Shown here one piece after another: positions 28,442 through 37,117 of a DNA stretch of 41,232 nt. The stretch lies in NCBI GenBank assembly GCA_027449865.1, contig DAIDKV010000130.1:1-41232 (forward strand), read 5' to 3'. The DNA comes from Planctomycetales bacterium (GTDB lineage: Bacteria > Planctomycetota > Planctomycetia > Isosphaerales > Isosphaeraceae). The notes beneath the pieces were generated by a model. It was not told where the DNA came from, did not search any database, and worked only from the letters and a program-made list of their open reading frames with translations. Made by a program: the position numbers and the translations under genes. Numbering within the stretch: the stretch's first letter is position 1; every line of letters starts with the position of its first letter.

Positions 28442-30289
28442 ATGAGCGAGCGAGTGCTCTCCTTCCTGTCGAGGGGCGACGTGCTGACGGCCGGCTCGGC
28501 GCTGGCGGCGTTCCTGGTACTGACCTGGATTCTCCGGGGCGCGGCGCCGGGGCGATCGCTGGCGGGCGAGCCCGAGGGCGACGCCCCGCTCGCGAGCCGG
28601 CGTGACCGGATGGTCTTCGGTGTGGCGCTCGGACTGGTCCTGATCCTGATCGGCGCCGGAGTCGCGGCGACGCAGGGAGTCCCCTGGGCACTGCCGATCT
28701 TCGGCATGGGCTTCCTGATGGTGGTCTCTCTCACCCGGATGAACCGCCGGTATCGCCACGAAAGCCCGACGCTCCGCCGAACGATCGACGTCTCTGACGC
28801 CTTCCTGGATATCTCGCTGCTGGCGGGCGTCCTGATTGTGCTGAACGTGCTGGCGTTCCGCTACGGTGGGACGCCCCTGGACCTGACCCGAGAGGGAACC
28901 TACTCGCTGACCCCCGAGAGCATCGCCCGCGTCCGGGCGCTGGACCGGCCGGTGACGTTCACGATCCTCTCGGGCGCCAGCCCGATTGCCGAGCAGCACA
29001 AGGCCCGGGTCGTCCAGCTTCTCGACGCCTACAAGTCGATCAACCCGGAGAAGATCCGGATTGCCTCCCTCAATCCTTACGAGGATCTCTCGCGGATCGA
29101 GGAACTGGCCCGCCGAGTTCCCGAACTTGGGCTGCTTCGCGGCGGCGGCGTTCTGATCGAGTACGGTGAAGACAGGGAAACAGCACCGGTCATCGTCCGG
29201 ACCCAGGAGATGTTTGACGAGCCCTCGCGCGGCCAGCGCCGGGTTGCCGATTACTTCGAGTCGAACTTCAAGGGTGAAGACGCGATCACCTCGGCGCTGG
29301 ACCGCCTTCGGCTCGGCAAGGGGGTGAAGGTGGCGTTCACCGTCGGCCACGGCGAACCGAAGCCCGACGACATGTCGGGGAACGGCCTGGGCACCTGGCG
29401 AACGCGGCTGACACGTGTGGGCTACGAGGTCAGCGAGATCCGGCTCGACCAGCCGGCGGTCGCTGGCGAGGAGGAGCCGGCGGTGGTGATCGTGGCGGGA
29501 CCTCGCGACCCGTTCCGGCCCGAGGAAGTCACGCGGCTTCGCGAGCGAGTGGACCGCGGTAAGCCGGTCTTGCTGCTCCTCGGCAACGAGCACCCGAGCG
29601 GGCTCGATTCGCTGCTGAAGGCGTACAACGTGGAGATCGGCCATGGAATCGTGATCGACCCGCGGTCGAACTACGGGGGGATTCTCGAGAACGTGCTGGT
29701 CCCGTCGCAGAGCGGGCCCGGTCACCCGATTTCCTCGGCGATGTCCCCTGATCGGTCGGTACTGGTTCCGCACGCGGCACCGATCCGAATGATCGGACCC
29801 TCGGGGAGACCCGGCCGGCCCTCCGAGCCGATTGACCGGACGCTTGTCCCAACGCCGATCCTTCAGGCCGGGCGAAACGCCTGGGCCGAGTCGGATCTGA
29901 AAAATCCACGACCTACCTACGATCAGGACGCCGACGGCCCTCGCGGGCCGCTTCTGGGCGTTGCGATCGCGAAGCGGCCCGAGCCTGAGTCCCGGCCCGG
30001 CTTGCCAATCGAGGAGGAGCCCCGGCTCGTTCTGTTCTCCTGCCCGTACATGGCGCTGGACTCACTGCAGGACCGCTTCCCAGCCAACCTCGACCTGTTA
30101 ATGAACGCCGCGAGCTGGCTCCGGGGCGGCAAGGGAGACACCCTGGGCCTCTCGCCCCGGACCCACGTCGCATTGACGCTGATGATCGACCCCCAGCTCC
30201 GATCGCGGCTCATCCTGGTGCCGACGCTCACCGCGGCGATGGTCATCATCGCGGTCGGACTGATCGTCTACACTTCCCGGCGAGAATGA
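28442..30289 (+). CDS. ABC auxiliary protein (GldG-like, ABC_transp_aux)
   Basis: A 615-aa protein with three N-terminal transmembrane helices (within about residues 15-145), a large extracytoplasmic domain, and a C-terminal helix (LTAAMVIIAVGLIVY). The domain opens with the typical LDLTREGTYSLTPESIARVR and RPVTFTIL, the signature of the GldG/ABC_transp_aux family. It starts two bases after the permease stop and overlaps the next gene by four bases. Probably an accessory subunit of the exporter above. The longer frame from 28001 overlaps the permease gene and is not used. Confidence 0.88.
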   Translation: MSERVLSFLSRGDVLTAGSALAAFLVLTWILRGAAPGRSLAGEPEGDAPLASRRDRMVFGVALGLVLILIGAGVAATQGVPWALPIFGMGFLMVVSLTRMNRRYRHESPTLRRTIDVSDAFLDISLLAGVLIVLNVLAFRYGGTPLDLTREGTYSLTPESIARVRALDRPVTFTILSGASPIAEQHKARVVQLLDAYKSINPEKIRIASLNPYEDLSRIEELARRVPELGLLRGGGVLIEYGEDRETAPVIVRTQEMFDEPSRGQRRVADYFESNFKGEDAITSALDRLRLGKGVKVAFTVGHGEPKPDDMSGNGLGTWRTRLTRVGYEVSEIRLDQPAVAGEEEPAVVIVAGPRDPFRPEEVTRLRERVDRGKPVLLLLGNEHPSGLDSLLKAYNVEIGHGIVIDPRSNYGGILENVLVPSQSGPGHPISSAMSPDRSVLVPHAAPIRMIGPSGRPGRPSEPIDRTLVPTPILQAGRNAWAESDLKNPRPTYDQDADGPRGPLLGVAIAKRPEPESRPGLPIEEEPRLVLFSCPYMALDSLQDRFPANLDLLMNAASWLRGGKGDTLGLSPRTHVALTLMIDPQLRSRLILVPTLTAAMVIIAVGLIVYTSRRE

Positions 30290-32640
30290 TGAAGACCTAC
30301 CGATACCGATCCGTGATGTTCTTCCTGCTGATGGGCCTGCTCCTCCTGATGTGGGCCCTGGAGCTGGGCGGCGTCCGGACCCGCTCCGATCGCGAGCGAC
30401 AGGCCGTCCGCGTGCTTCCCAACCTGATCGACATCCCCGAGGTCGACATCCATCGGGTCGAGATCGACCGAGGCGGCGATCACCTGGCCTTCGAGCGACG
30501 GGGCGACGGCCCTGGCCAGTGGCAGATGGTCGAGCCGAAGGATGTCGCCGCCGAACCCGTCCGACTCGACGCCCTGGTCCGCAACCTGAAGGAACTGCGC
30601 AAGGATCCCGACGCAGGGACCATCGCCGTTGACTCGAAGAAGCAGGGATTCGATCCGCCCGCGGCCACCATCCGCCTTTTCAGCAAATTGAGTTCGCCCG
30701 GACAGCCGATCGCGACACTCGAACTGGGCCGAGCCTCCGACATCGGCTCGTCGCGTCGACTCCGATACGCCCGGCCATTGGGCGCGACTGGGACCGATCT
30801 GATCGATGCTCGGCTCGTCTCGGCCCTGGATGAGCCGGCGATCGAATGGCGGCAGCCGAATCTGATGCCGGCGCCGACGTTCCAGGTGAAGGCGGTCCGG
30901 ATTGTCCGGCGCGACCAGCCGGGCGGCCGGTCCCGGCCGATCACGGCCGAGCGCGACGCCTCGGGCCGGTGGACCGTCGAACTACCGACGCAGACAACCG
31001 TCGATGCCCCCAGGCACGGCCCTCAAGAGGTCCCCGCCGACGGTCCAAAGGTCGAGAATTTGCTTGCGGCGATGGCATCGCTTCGCGTTGCCGACCCGCC
31101 CAGGGGCTACGCCGACGATAACGCGAAGGACCTCGCCGCCTTCGGACTCGGCGACGACCGCGCGGCCATTCGCGTCGAGGTCGAGCCTGCCCGGGGCGCC
31201 CCGATGGCCGTCGAGATCGGCAAGACGGTCCCTGGTCAGCCTGACCGCGTCTACGCCCGGCAAGTAGGGCAGGACGACGTCGTGATTGTCGACAGCCGAG
31301 CCCTGACCGACATCCCGGCCGACGTCAACGCGATCCGAAGCCACCAGGTGACCGAGATCATCCCGCGCGACGTGGTCTCGTTCGAGGTCGAAACCCACCC
31401 AGACGTCTTCCGCGTCGAGCGCGCCGGCCGCGCCTGGAAACTGACCTCGCCGAAGGCCGAGCCCGCCGACCCGCAGTCCATCGCCGAGTTCCTGGGCCAC
31501 CTTCAGGATCTTCAGACCAGCGAGTTTCTCGACCCATCGAAGGTTGTTGACCCGAAGCTCGATCCTCCCGTGATGCGGATCAAGGTCCGGCAGGCTTCCA
31601 CCCGCCCCAACGCCGAGCCGTTCCAGGCTCTGAACCTCCGCCTGGGCCGGCACGACATCGCCCGCAAGGCCGTCTATGCCCAGCTCGAAGGCGACTCGGT
31701 CACCCTGGTTCTCCCAGATAAGGTGATCGAGATCCTGCCGAAGAACCCGCTGGCTTTCCGCGACAAGTCGGTGGCGGATGTAAAGGCGGCGGAGGTCCAT
31801 CGGCTGGTGATCCATCGCGGCTCCCAGGTCGACGAGTTGATCCCCGAAACTAAAGGCAACCCGAACGCCTGGCGGATGGTCCGCCCGGTCGAGGCCCAGG
31901 GCGACGTCCCGACAATCACACGAACACTCGCCCTGCTCGGCTCGCTCCGCGCGAAGGAGTTCACCGGCGTGGGCATCGACCAGCCGGGCGCGTCGAAGGC
32001 CGCGGGGCTCGACAACCCGCCGATGGAGATCGAGTGGGAATCCGACGCCCCACACCGGCTCCGAATCGGGACGGTCGCCCCAAGGACCACAACCTTCTAC
32101 GCGGTGACCGACGCCGAGCCGATGATCTTCACCCTCCCGGCCGACGTCGTGCGCGAACTCGACGCCGAGTACCACAGCCATCGCATTGAGACGTTTCCAC
32201 CGAAACGGGCCCTCCGGATCGTCCTGCACTTCTTCGGCCGAACTGTCACCCTCAGGTACCGGCCCCCGCAAAAACTCGGCCAGGTGGAGTGGATGCCCGA
32301 GGCCGACTCCGACGCTTCCGGAATGGATCTCACCCGGATCCCCGCCCTGGTCCAGACGATGGCTGCCCTCGAAACCCGTCGATTCATCCAGTACGAGGGC
32401 GCCTATCCGATCGACACCGGACTCTCACGACCGAGGCTCACAATCGAGGTTTTTGTTTCGGGCGAAGAATCCCCTCGTGTTCTTCGGATCGGCTCCGAGG
32501 CCGGCGACTCCAACGTCTGCGCCGCCAACGGAACCGGACTAACCGGCCCGGCGTTCCTCCTGCCGAATGCCTCGTGGAACGAGCTGATCCGGATCGGCGA
32601 GCGCCTCCCAACCCTCCCGGAAGACGTCTTCGCGCACTGA
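30286..32640 (+). CDS. DUF4340 protein, partner of the GldG-like exporter
   Basis: A 784-aa protein with one N-terminal transmembrane helix (about 10-27) and a long extracytoplasmic region made of repeated DUF4340-like beta-rich units, each resembling 'V..FEVE......ERAGRAWKLTSPKAEPADPQSI'. It is normally coded next to GldF/GldG-like genes, as here, with an ATGATGA overlap; ATG 30289 is an alternative start. Function unknown; probably an envelope component of the same complex. Confidence 0.85.
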   Translation: MMKTYRYRSVMFFLLMGLLLLMWALELGGVRTRSDRERQAVRVLPNLIDIPEVDIHRVEIDRGGDHLAFERRGDGPGQWQMVEPKDVAAEPVRLDALVRNLKELRKDPDAGTIAVDSKKQGFDPPAATIRLFSKLSSPGQPIATLELGRASDIGSSRRLRYARPLGATGTDLIDARLVSALDEPAIEWRQPNLMPAPTFQVKAVRIVRRDQPGGRSRPITAERDASGRWTVELPTQTTVDAPRHGPQEVPADGPKVENLLAAMASLRVADPPRGYADDNAKDLAAFGLGDDRAAIRVEVEPARGAPMAVEIGKTVPGQPDRVYARQVGQDDVVIVDSRALTDIPADVNAIRSHQVTEIIPRDVVSFEVETHPDVFRVERAGRAWKLTSPKAEPADPQSIAEFLGHLQDLQTSEFLDPSKVVDPKLDPPVMRIKVRQASTRPNAEPFQALNLRLGRHDIARKAVYAQLEGDSVTLVLPDKVIEILPKNPLAFRDKSVADVKAAEVHRLVIHRGSQVDELIPETKGNPNAWRMVRPVEAQGDVPTITRTLALLGSLRAKEFTGVGIDQPGASKAAGLDNPPMEIEWESDAPHRLRIGTVAPRTTTFYAVTDAEPMIFTLPADVVRELDAEYHSHRIETFPPKRALRIVLHFFGRTVTLRYRPPQKLGQVEWMPEADSDASGMDLTRIPALVQTMAALETRRFIQYEGAYPIDTGLSRPRLTIEVFVSGEESPRVLRIGSEAGDSNVCAANGTGLTGPAFLLPNASWNELIRIGERLPTLPEDVFAH

Positions 32641-32790
32641 CGACCGATCCTCCAAAAGAATCTACAAGCACCGCCCCGTTCGCGCCGATAACGAACGAAG
32701 GCGGTTCCACGCAGCCCCGAGACGTCCCTCACCGATCCCCCGGACCGCCCCGGGACAGACAGGAACAGGACGACCTCGGGGAGATCGGCC

Positions 32791-33975
32791 ATGACGGTCG
32801 CCGGATCGACTGCGCGCACGAGGCGCCTCGGGCGTCGGCTCCAGCCAGCAGGAACGCCCGCGACGGAATCACCGCCGAGGCTCAGCCGACGCAAGCGGAT
32901 CGCCTTCGCAATCGTCGCGAACATGGTCCTGCTACCGGCCTGGTTCCTTGTCGCGGAGGTTGGATTCCGGGTCTTCTGGAAGCCCCGATACTGGATTCAC
33001 ACAAGCCGCCTCAGGGTTGCCTCCGGGCAGACGGAAGCCGGGAAGAAGTGGTGGCCCGAGACGCTCTACCGCGTGAACGGCTCGGAATTCGAGACCGAGT
33101 TCCGCACCGACGCCCGCGGCTACCGTGCCCGGCCAACACCCGTGCCCCCAGCCTCGGCGCATCCGTACCGAATCGCGATGGTCGGCGACTCGTTCACCGA
33201 GGCCATGCAGGTTCCCTATGAGTCCTCCTTCTGCGCTCGGCTGGAGACGCTCCTGAACTCGCCTTGCCCATCGCGGCCAAGAGTCTGTCTCAATTTCGGT
33301 GTCTCGGCGACCGGGCTATTCGACTACTGGCACCGGATCGTCCACGACGTACTGCCGAACGATCCGCCCGAGGCGCTCATCCTCTGCCTCTACCCCGGGA
33401 ACGACTTCCAGCCAACGCTTCCGGCCGATGCCTTCGACGCCGAGGGCCACCCGCTTCGCGACTACTTTCGTCCCGCCGACACGATCCATCACCTGATCGC
33501 CTGGATCAACCTCCACTCGAAGTTCGGCTGCTTCGCCCAGCGAGCCCTGTTAAGTTATGACGCGGCCTCGAAGCGTCCCGACCCCCGGCTGAACAACTGG
33601 TGGGGCGATCCAGAACGAGCCGCACGCCTCGATACCGATCCCCAGGTCGCCCGCTATCGGGCCCTGTTCCAGGCGATTGTCGATGAGTGCCGCAAGTCAG
33701 GTACCCGCCTGGGGATCGTCGTGGTCGGCCCGGTTGCAAACTACGCAGCGAAGGACGGCAAAAGTCCGATCGCCACGATCCTCGGGCACTGGGAGATCGA
33801 CGTCCCCGTAATCGATGTGGCGATTGTCGCCCGCGCTCGGCCACAATGGGCATCGGTCGTCTTCCCGTTCGACGGCCACCTGAACGACTCGGGGCACCAG
33901 CTTGTGGCCAACGAGGCCATCGGCCCGCTTCGGGCCCTGCTCGACGAGACCGCAACCGCCAATCTTCGCCCCTGA
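32791..33975 (+). CDS. Membrane-anchored SGNH hydrolase-type acyltransferase
   Basis: A 394-aa protein with an Arg-rich cytoplasmic N-terminus, one transmembrane helix (about 36-57) and an extracytoplasmic SGNH domain. The nucleophile motif GDSFTE puts Ser at 134. The C-terminal catalytic block FDGHLNDSGH puts Asp at 361 and His at 363 (or 369). It resembles the AlgJ/AlgX/PatB-type group that moves acyl groups onto exported polysaccharide. It heads the acyl-carrier/FkbH/MBOAT cluster and is probably one of its final transferases. GGGGAG six to seven bases before the ATG supports the start. Confidence 0.82.
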   Translation: MTVAGSTARTRRLGRRLQPAGTPATESPPRLSRRKRIAFAIVANMVLLPAWFLVAEVGFRVFWKPRYWIHTSRLRVASGQTEAGKKWWPETLYRVNGSEFETEFRTDARGYRARPTPVPPASAHPYRIAMVGDSFTEAMQVPYESSFCARLETLLNSPCPSRPRVCLNFGVSATGLFDYWHRIVHDVLPNDPPEALILCLYPGNDFQPTLPADAFDAEGHPLRDYFRPADTIHHLIAWINLHSKFGCFAQRALLSYDAASKRPDPRLNNWWGDPERAARLDTDPQVARYRALFQAIVDECRKSGTRLGIVVVGPVANYAAKDGKSPIATILGHWEIDVPVIDVAIVARARPQWASVVFPFDGHLNDSGHQLVANEAIGPLRALLDETATANLRP

Positions 33976-34068
33976 TGCCGCCTGGCCGGCGTCTGGCCGA
34001 TCCTGGTATGCTGCCAGACGTTCGGATTCTCAACCCGTCCCAGAGCCGCCAGACCAGGACCTCGCCCC

Positions 34069-34395
34069 ATGTCCAGCCGGGAGACCCTCCGCCAGACCCT
34101 TATCGACCTGCTTGAGCAGGAGATGGGCGAATCCTATCCCTCCCTCACCGACGACCAGGATCTCCGCGAATCCCTCAAGCTCGACTCCGTCGACGTCGTC
34201 GGCCTCGTCATGCGGATCGAGCGCGAGTACCACGTCCGGCTCGCCCCCGAGGAACTCGCCACCATCAAGACCGTCGGCGATTTGCTCGACTTGATGCAGC
34301 CGAAAATCGCCGCCAGACCCGCATCCATCCCCCCGTCCTCTATCGGCGAAGACGTCCCCCACCATGTTGCCCGAGATCAACAAGAGGAGGCTTAA
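34069..34395 (+). CDS. Acyl carrier protein (first of two)
   Basis: A 108-aa protein whose first 80 residues form a phosphopantetheine carrier domain: LKLDSVDVVGLVMRIEREY with the attachment Ser at 40, then PEELATIKTVGDLLDLM. A 25-residue disordered tail follows, longer than in fatty-acid ACP. It lies between the SGNH gene and the second carrier gene. In this cluster it is expected to carry an acyl thioester in the cytoplasm for an MBOAT. No clear Shine-Dalgarno sequence is seen. Confidence 0.87.
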   Translation: MSSRETLRQTLIDLLEQEMGESYPSLTDDQDLRESLKLDSVDVVGLVMRIEREYHVRLAPEELATIKTVGDLLDLMQPKIAARPASIPPSSIGEDVPHHVARDQQEEA

Positions 34396-34403
34396 AAAAG
34401 AAA

Positions 34404-34431
34404 TTGACAGCCAATAAATACTGCATATAGC
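34404..34431 (+). promoter_or_regulatory. Candidate sigma70 promoter upstream of the second ACP gene
   Basis: TTGACA at 34404-34409 and TATAGC at 34426-34431 are separated by 16 bases in an A+T-rich context. Confidence 0.45.
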
Positions 34432-34512
34432 CCTGGGTTTGGTGAAAACGGGGAAGTAGGGAGGTCTGGTTTGGACCATGTTGAGAAGCTTCATCCGTCT
34501 TCACGCCTTGTG

Positions 34513-34542
34513 TTGACAGTGCACCTGGATTTTCCCTATTTT
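34513..34542 (+). promoter_or_regulatory. Second candidate sigma70 promoter upstream of the second ACP gene
   Basis: TTGACA at 34513-34518 and TATTTT at 34537-34542 are separated by 18 bases, about 195 bases before the ACP start. Confidence 0.4.
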
Positions 34543-34737
34543 TGACTTGTCCACGATATCGCTCGGGAATCCGTCTCGCCTTGAGTTGGCGACTCCGACG
34601 ATTTGCGGGTGACCTGATCCCATCAATGGGCTTGGCGGAGGCCGCACCCTCGGCGTCCCTGGCTGGGCTCGCTTCTGTCCTGAGAGATCGTTCCGGCACA
34701 ATCCGTCCCAGCGCGAACACCCTGAGAAGAGACACCG

Positions 34738-34980
34738 ATGCCTGATACACTGGCGCGCCTGAATGAGGTCTTTCAGCAGGTCTTCGATGATGAAGAGTTG
34801 GAAATCACTCCCGAAACGTCGGCGAAAGACGTCGATGGGTGGGATTCTCTGATGCACGTGACGCTGATCGTGAACGCCGAGAAGGCGTTTGGCGTCAAGT
34901 TTTCCAGCTCCGAGGTCGCTGCGCTGAAGAACGTGGGAGACCTGGTGCATCTGATCGATTCTCGCAAGCACGCGGGATGA
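34738..34980 (+). CDS. Acyl carrier protein (second of two)
   Basis: An 80-aa carrier protein of standard length with the phosphopantetheine site in VDGWDSLMHV (Ser 37), followed by the helix III region VKFSSSEVAALKNVGDLVHL. The DGWDSL form is typical of carriers coded beside FkbH-type proteins and in DltC-like settings rather than of the fatty-acid ACP (usually DSLD). It sits 112 bases before the FkbH-like gene, its probable loading partner. Confidence 0.9.
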   Translation: MPDTLARLNEVFQQVFDDEELEITPETSAKDVDGWDSLMHVTLIVNAEKAFGVKFSSSEVAALKNVGDLVHLIDSRKHAG

Positions 34981-35092
34981 TCGAGACGTTGAGACGGCCC
35001 GCGACTTTTCATCTATCTCGTGAATTCGATCCATTCCCACGATCCCGGGCGGCGTGATCGGTCCCCGGTCGGATCGAGCCGGAGGCATCTGC

Positions 35093-36967
35093 ATGTCTAC
35101 AGCCACCGAGTTGTTCAAGCGGACGTCCGCCCTGCGCAAGGAGGGACGCCTCGACGTAGCGCTGGCCATGCTTCGCGAGGCGATGGCCCGAGGCGGGCTC
35201 TCCCCGGAGGAAGTGGACCGTGCCGGCCGATTCATCCGGAAGGCGCGGGGCGAGGGCGCCGGCGGCGAGCCCGGGCTTCGGGTCCACCTGCTCGGTCAGT
35301 TCACGACAAGCTGGCTGGTCCCCGCCGTGACGGCCGTCGGGTGGGGGCAGGGAATCGCCTCCGACGTCGAGGAGGGGGGATATGATCTCGTCCTGCAGGA
35401 CCTGACGCGGCTCTCGGCGTCGTCCGAGCCGCCGGGCGTGGTCGTCCTCTTCCCATGGAACAACCGGCTGCTGAACGGCTCGGCCCAGGCCGGGGACCGC
35501 GTTGCCGACGAACTCGCGTTCTGGAAACAGGCCTGGGAAATCGCCGGGCGAATGGGTGCGCGGGTGCTCCAGGTTGGGTACGACTGGATGGCCCCTGGCG
35601 CCGAGGGCTACGCCCTGGCCGCCGAGACGGGCGGAACCATCGACCTGATCCGCTCCGTCAACACCGCGATCCGGCAGAATCGCCCGCCCGGCTCGTATTT
35701 CCTCGACCTGGAGCTGGTCTCGGGGATGATGGGCCGCGAGGCGTTCTACGACCCCAGGCGGTACTACTGGACCAAGCAGCCGTTCAGTGAGCGGGGCGTG
35801 GTCCGGCTGGCCGAGCACGTTGTCGCCGGCATCAGGGCTCTGACCACCGGGCCGAAGAAGGTTCTGGTTCTCGACCTGGACAACACGCTCTGGGGCGGCG
35901 TCGTCGGCGAGACCGGCCCGCTCGGCGTGGCGCTCGGTGACAGCCCCGACGGCGAGGCATACCGCGCCTTTCAGAAACACGCCAAGGCCCTCTCCAAGCA
36001 GGGGATTGTCCTGGCTTTGGCCTCGAAGAACAACGAGGCTGATGGTCGGGAGCCCTTCGAGAAGAATCCCGACATGGTCCTCTCGCTCGACGACATCGCC
36101 GCCGCGGAGATCTGCTGGGAGCCGAAGGGATCGACCATCCGCCGGATCGCCCAGACCCTCAACCTCGGCCTGGATAGTTTTGTCTTCGTGGACGACAACC
36201 CGGCGGAGCGTGAGCAGGTCCGGCAGGCGATCCCCGAGGTCGCGGTGGTTGACGTACCGGTCGAGCCGGCCGAGTATGTCCGGGCGCTCCAGGCCGGGCT
36301 CTGGTTCGAGACCACCGGGCTGACCGACGCCGACCGCGAACGCGCCGCACAGTACGCCGTCGAGCGCCAGCGCCGCGAATTGCAACAGACGGCCGGCTCG
36401 ATGGAGGACTACCTTCGATCGCTGGAGATGCTCGCCGACGTCCGCGAAATCGACGAGGCCGACCTGATGCGGGTCGTCCAGCTTCTGGGAAAGACAAACC
36501 AGTTCAACCTCACAACCCGACGTCACACGCGGGAGGAAGTCGTCCGGATGCTCGATCGGCCCGGCTCGATTGGGATGACTCTCCGCGTCGAGGACCGTTT
36601 CGGCGACCACGGCCTGGTCGGCGTCCTGCTCGCCGTCCCGTCGGATGATGATCCCCAGGTCCTCCGGGTCGATACCTGGTTGATGAGTTGCCGGGTGATC
36701 GGCCGGACCGTCGAGGAGTTCACCTGTGCCGACCTGATCGACCGCGCCGAGCGGATGGGCTACCGGAAGATTCTCGGCGAATTCCTCCCGACGAAGAAGA
36801 ATGCTCTGGTCGCCGAACTTTACGACCGGATGGGCTTCCGCCGGCTGGAATCCAGCGACGGCGCCTCGGTGCTTTACGCCCTGGAGCTCGCCGGCTCGGC
36901 CAGGCCGGTGCACTACCTCACGCCGAAGGGGGCCGCGATCGGGGCCGAGTCGGTCGGCGCCGCCTGA
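35093..36967 (+). CDS. FkbH-like HAD-IIIC protein with GNAT-like C-terminus
   Basis: A 624-aa protein. An N-terminal SGNH-like/helical region is followed by a HAD domain with LDLDNTLWGG (D261, D263, T265) and the late motif FVFVDDNPAE, and by a GNAT-like C-terminal domain (RVIGRTVEEF, AERMGYRKILGEF, ELYDRMGF). FkbH enzymes take a glyceryl unit from 1,3-bisphosphoglycerate, remove phosphate and load it on a carrier protein. Here two carrier genes precede it, so it probably charges one of them. No methoxymalonyl-pathway dehydrogenases or polyketide synthases are present, which points to another use of the acyl group. GGAGG seven bases before ATG 35093 decides the start. Confidence 0.88.
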   Translation: MSTATELFKRTSALRKEGRLDVALAMLREAMARGGLSPEEVDRAGRFIRKARGEGAGGEPGLRVHLLGQFTTSWLVPAVTAVGWGQGIASDVEEGGYDLVLQDLTRLSASSEPPGVVVLFPWNNRLLNGSAQAGDRVADELAFWKQAWEIAGRMGARVLQVGYDWMAPGAEGYALAAETGGTIDLIRSVNTAIRQNRPPGSYFLDLELVSGMMGREAFYDPRRYYWTKQPFSERGVVRLAEHVVAGIRALTTGPKKVLVLDLDNTLWGGVVGETGPLGVALGDSPDGEAYRAFQKHAKALSKQGIVLALASKNNEADGREPFEKNPDMVLSLDDIAAAEICWEPKGSTIRRIAQTLNLGLDSFVFVDDNPAEREQVRQAIPEVAVVDVPVEPAEYVRALQAGLWFETTGLTDADRERAAQYAVERQRRELQQTAGSMEDYLRSLEMLADVREIDEADLMRVVQLLGKTNQFNLTTRRHTREEVVRMLDRPGSIGMTLRVEDRFGDHGLVGVLLAVPSDDDPQVLRVDTWLMSCRVIGRTVEEFTCADLIDRAERMGYRKILGEFLPTKKNALVAELYDRMGFRRLESSDGASVLYALELAGSARPVHYLTPKGAAIGAESVGAA

Positions 36968-37117
36968 TCAGACTCTTCGCCGACCGCTGGCGACGTGATC
37001 ACGCCGGGCCGGACCCATCGGGCATAAACTGGATCGGTTCCCCCCGGCCGGGGGGTGTCAGCGCCGCGGGCCTGGGGATCGGGCCGCGGGCGAACGCCAA
37101 AGCGAGGCCCGCCGAGG

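Larger units (their letters stand above)
34396..34737. other. Gap between the two acyl carrier genes, relatively A+T-rich
   Basis: No gene is supported. The stretch is clearly richer in A+T than its surroundings and contains two TTGACA-type promoter candidates pointing toward the second carrier gene, so it is likely a promoter region for 34738 onward. Confidence 0.55.
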
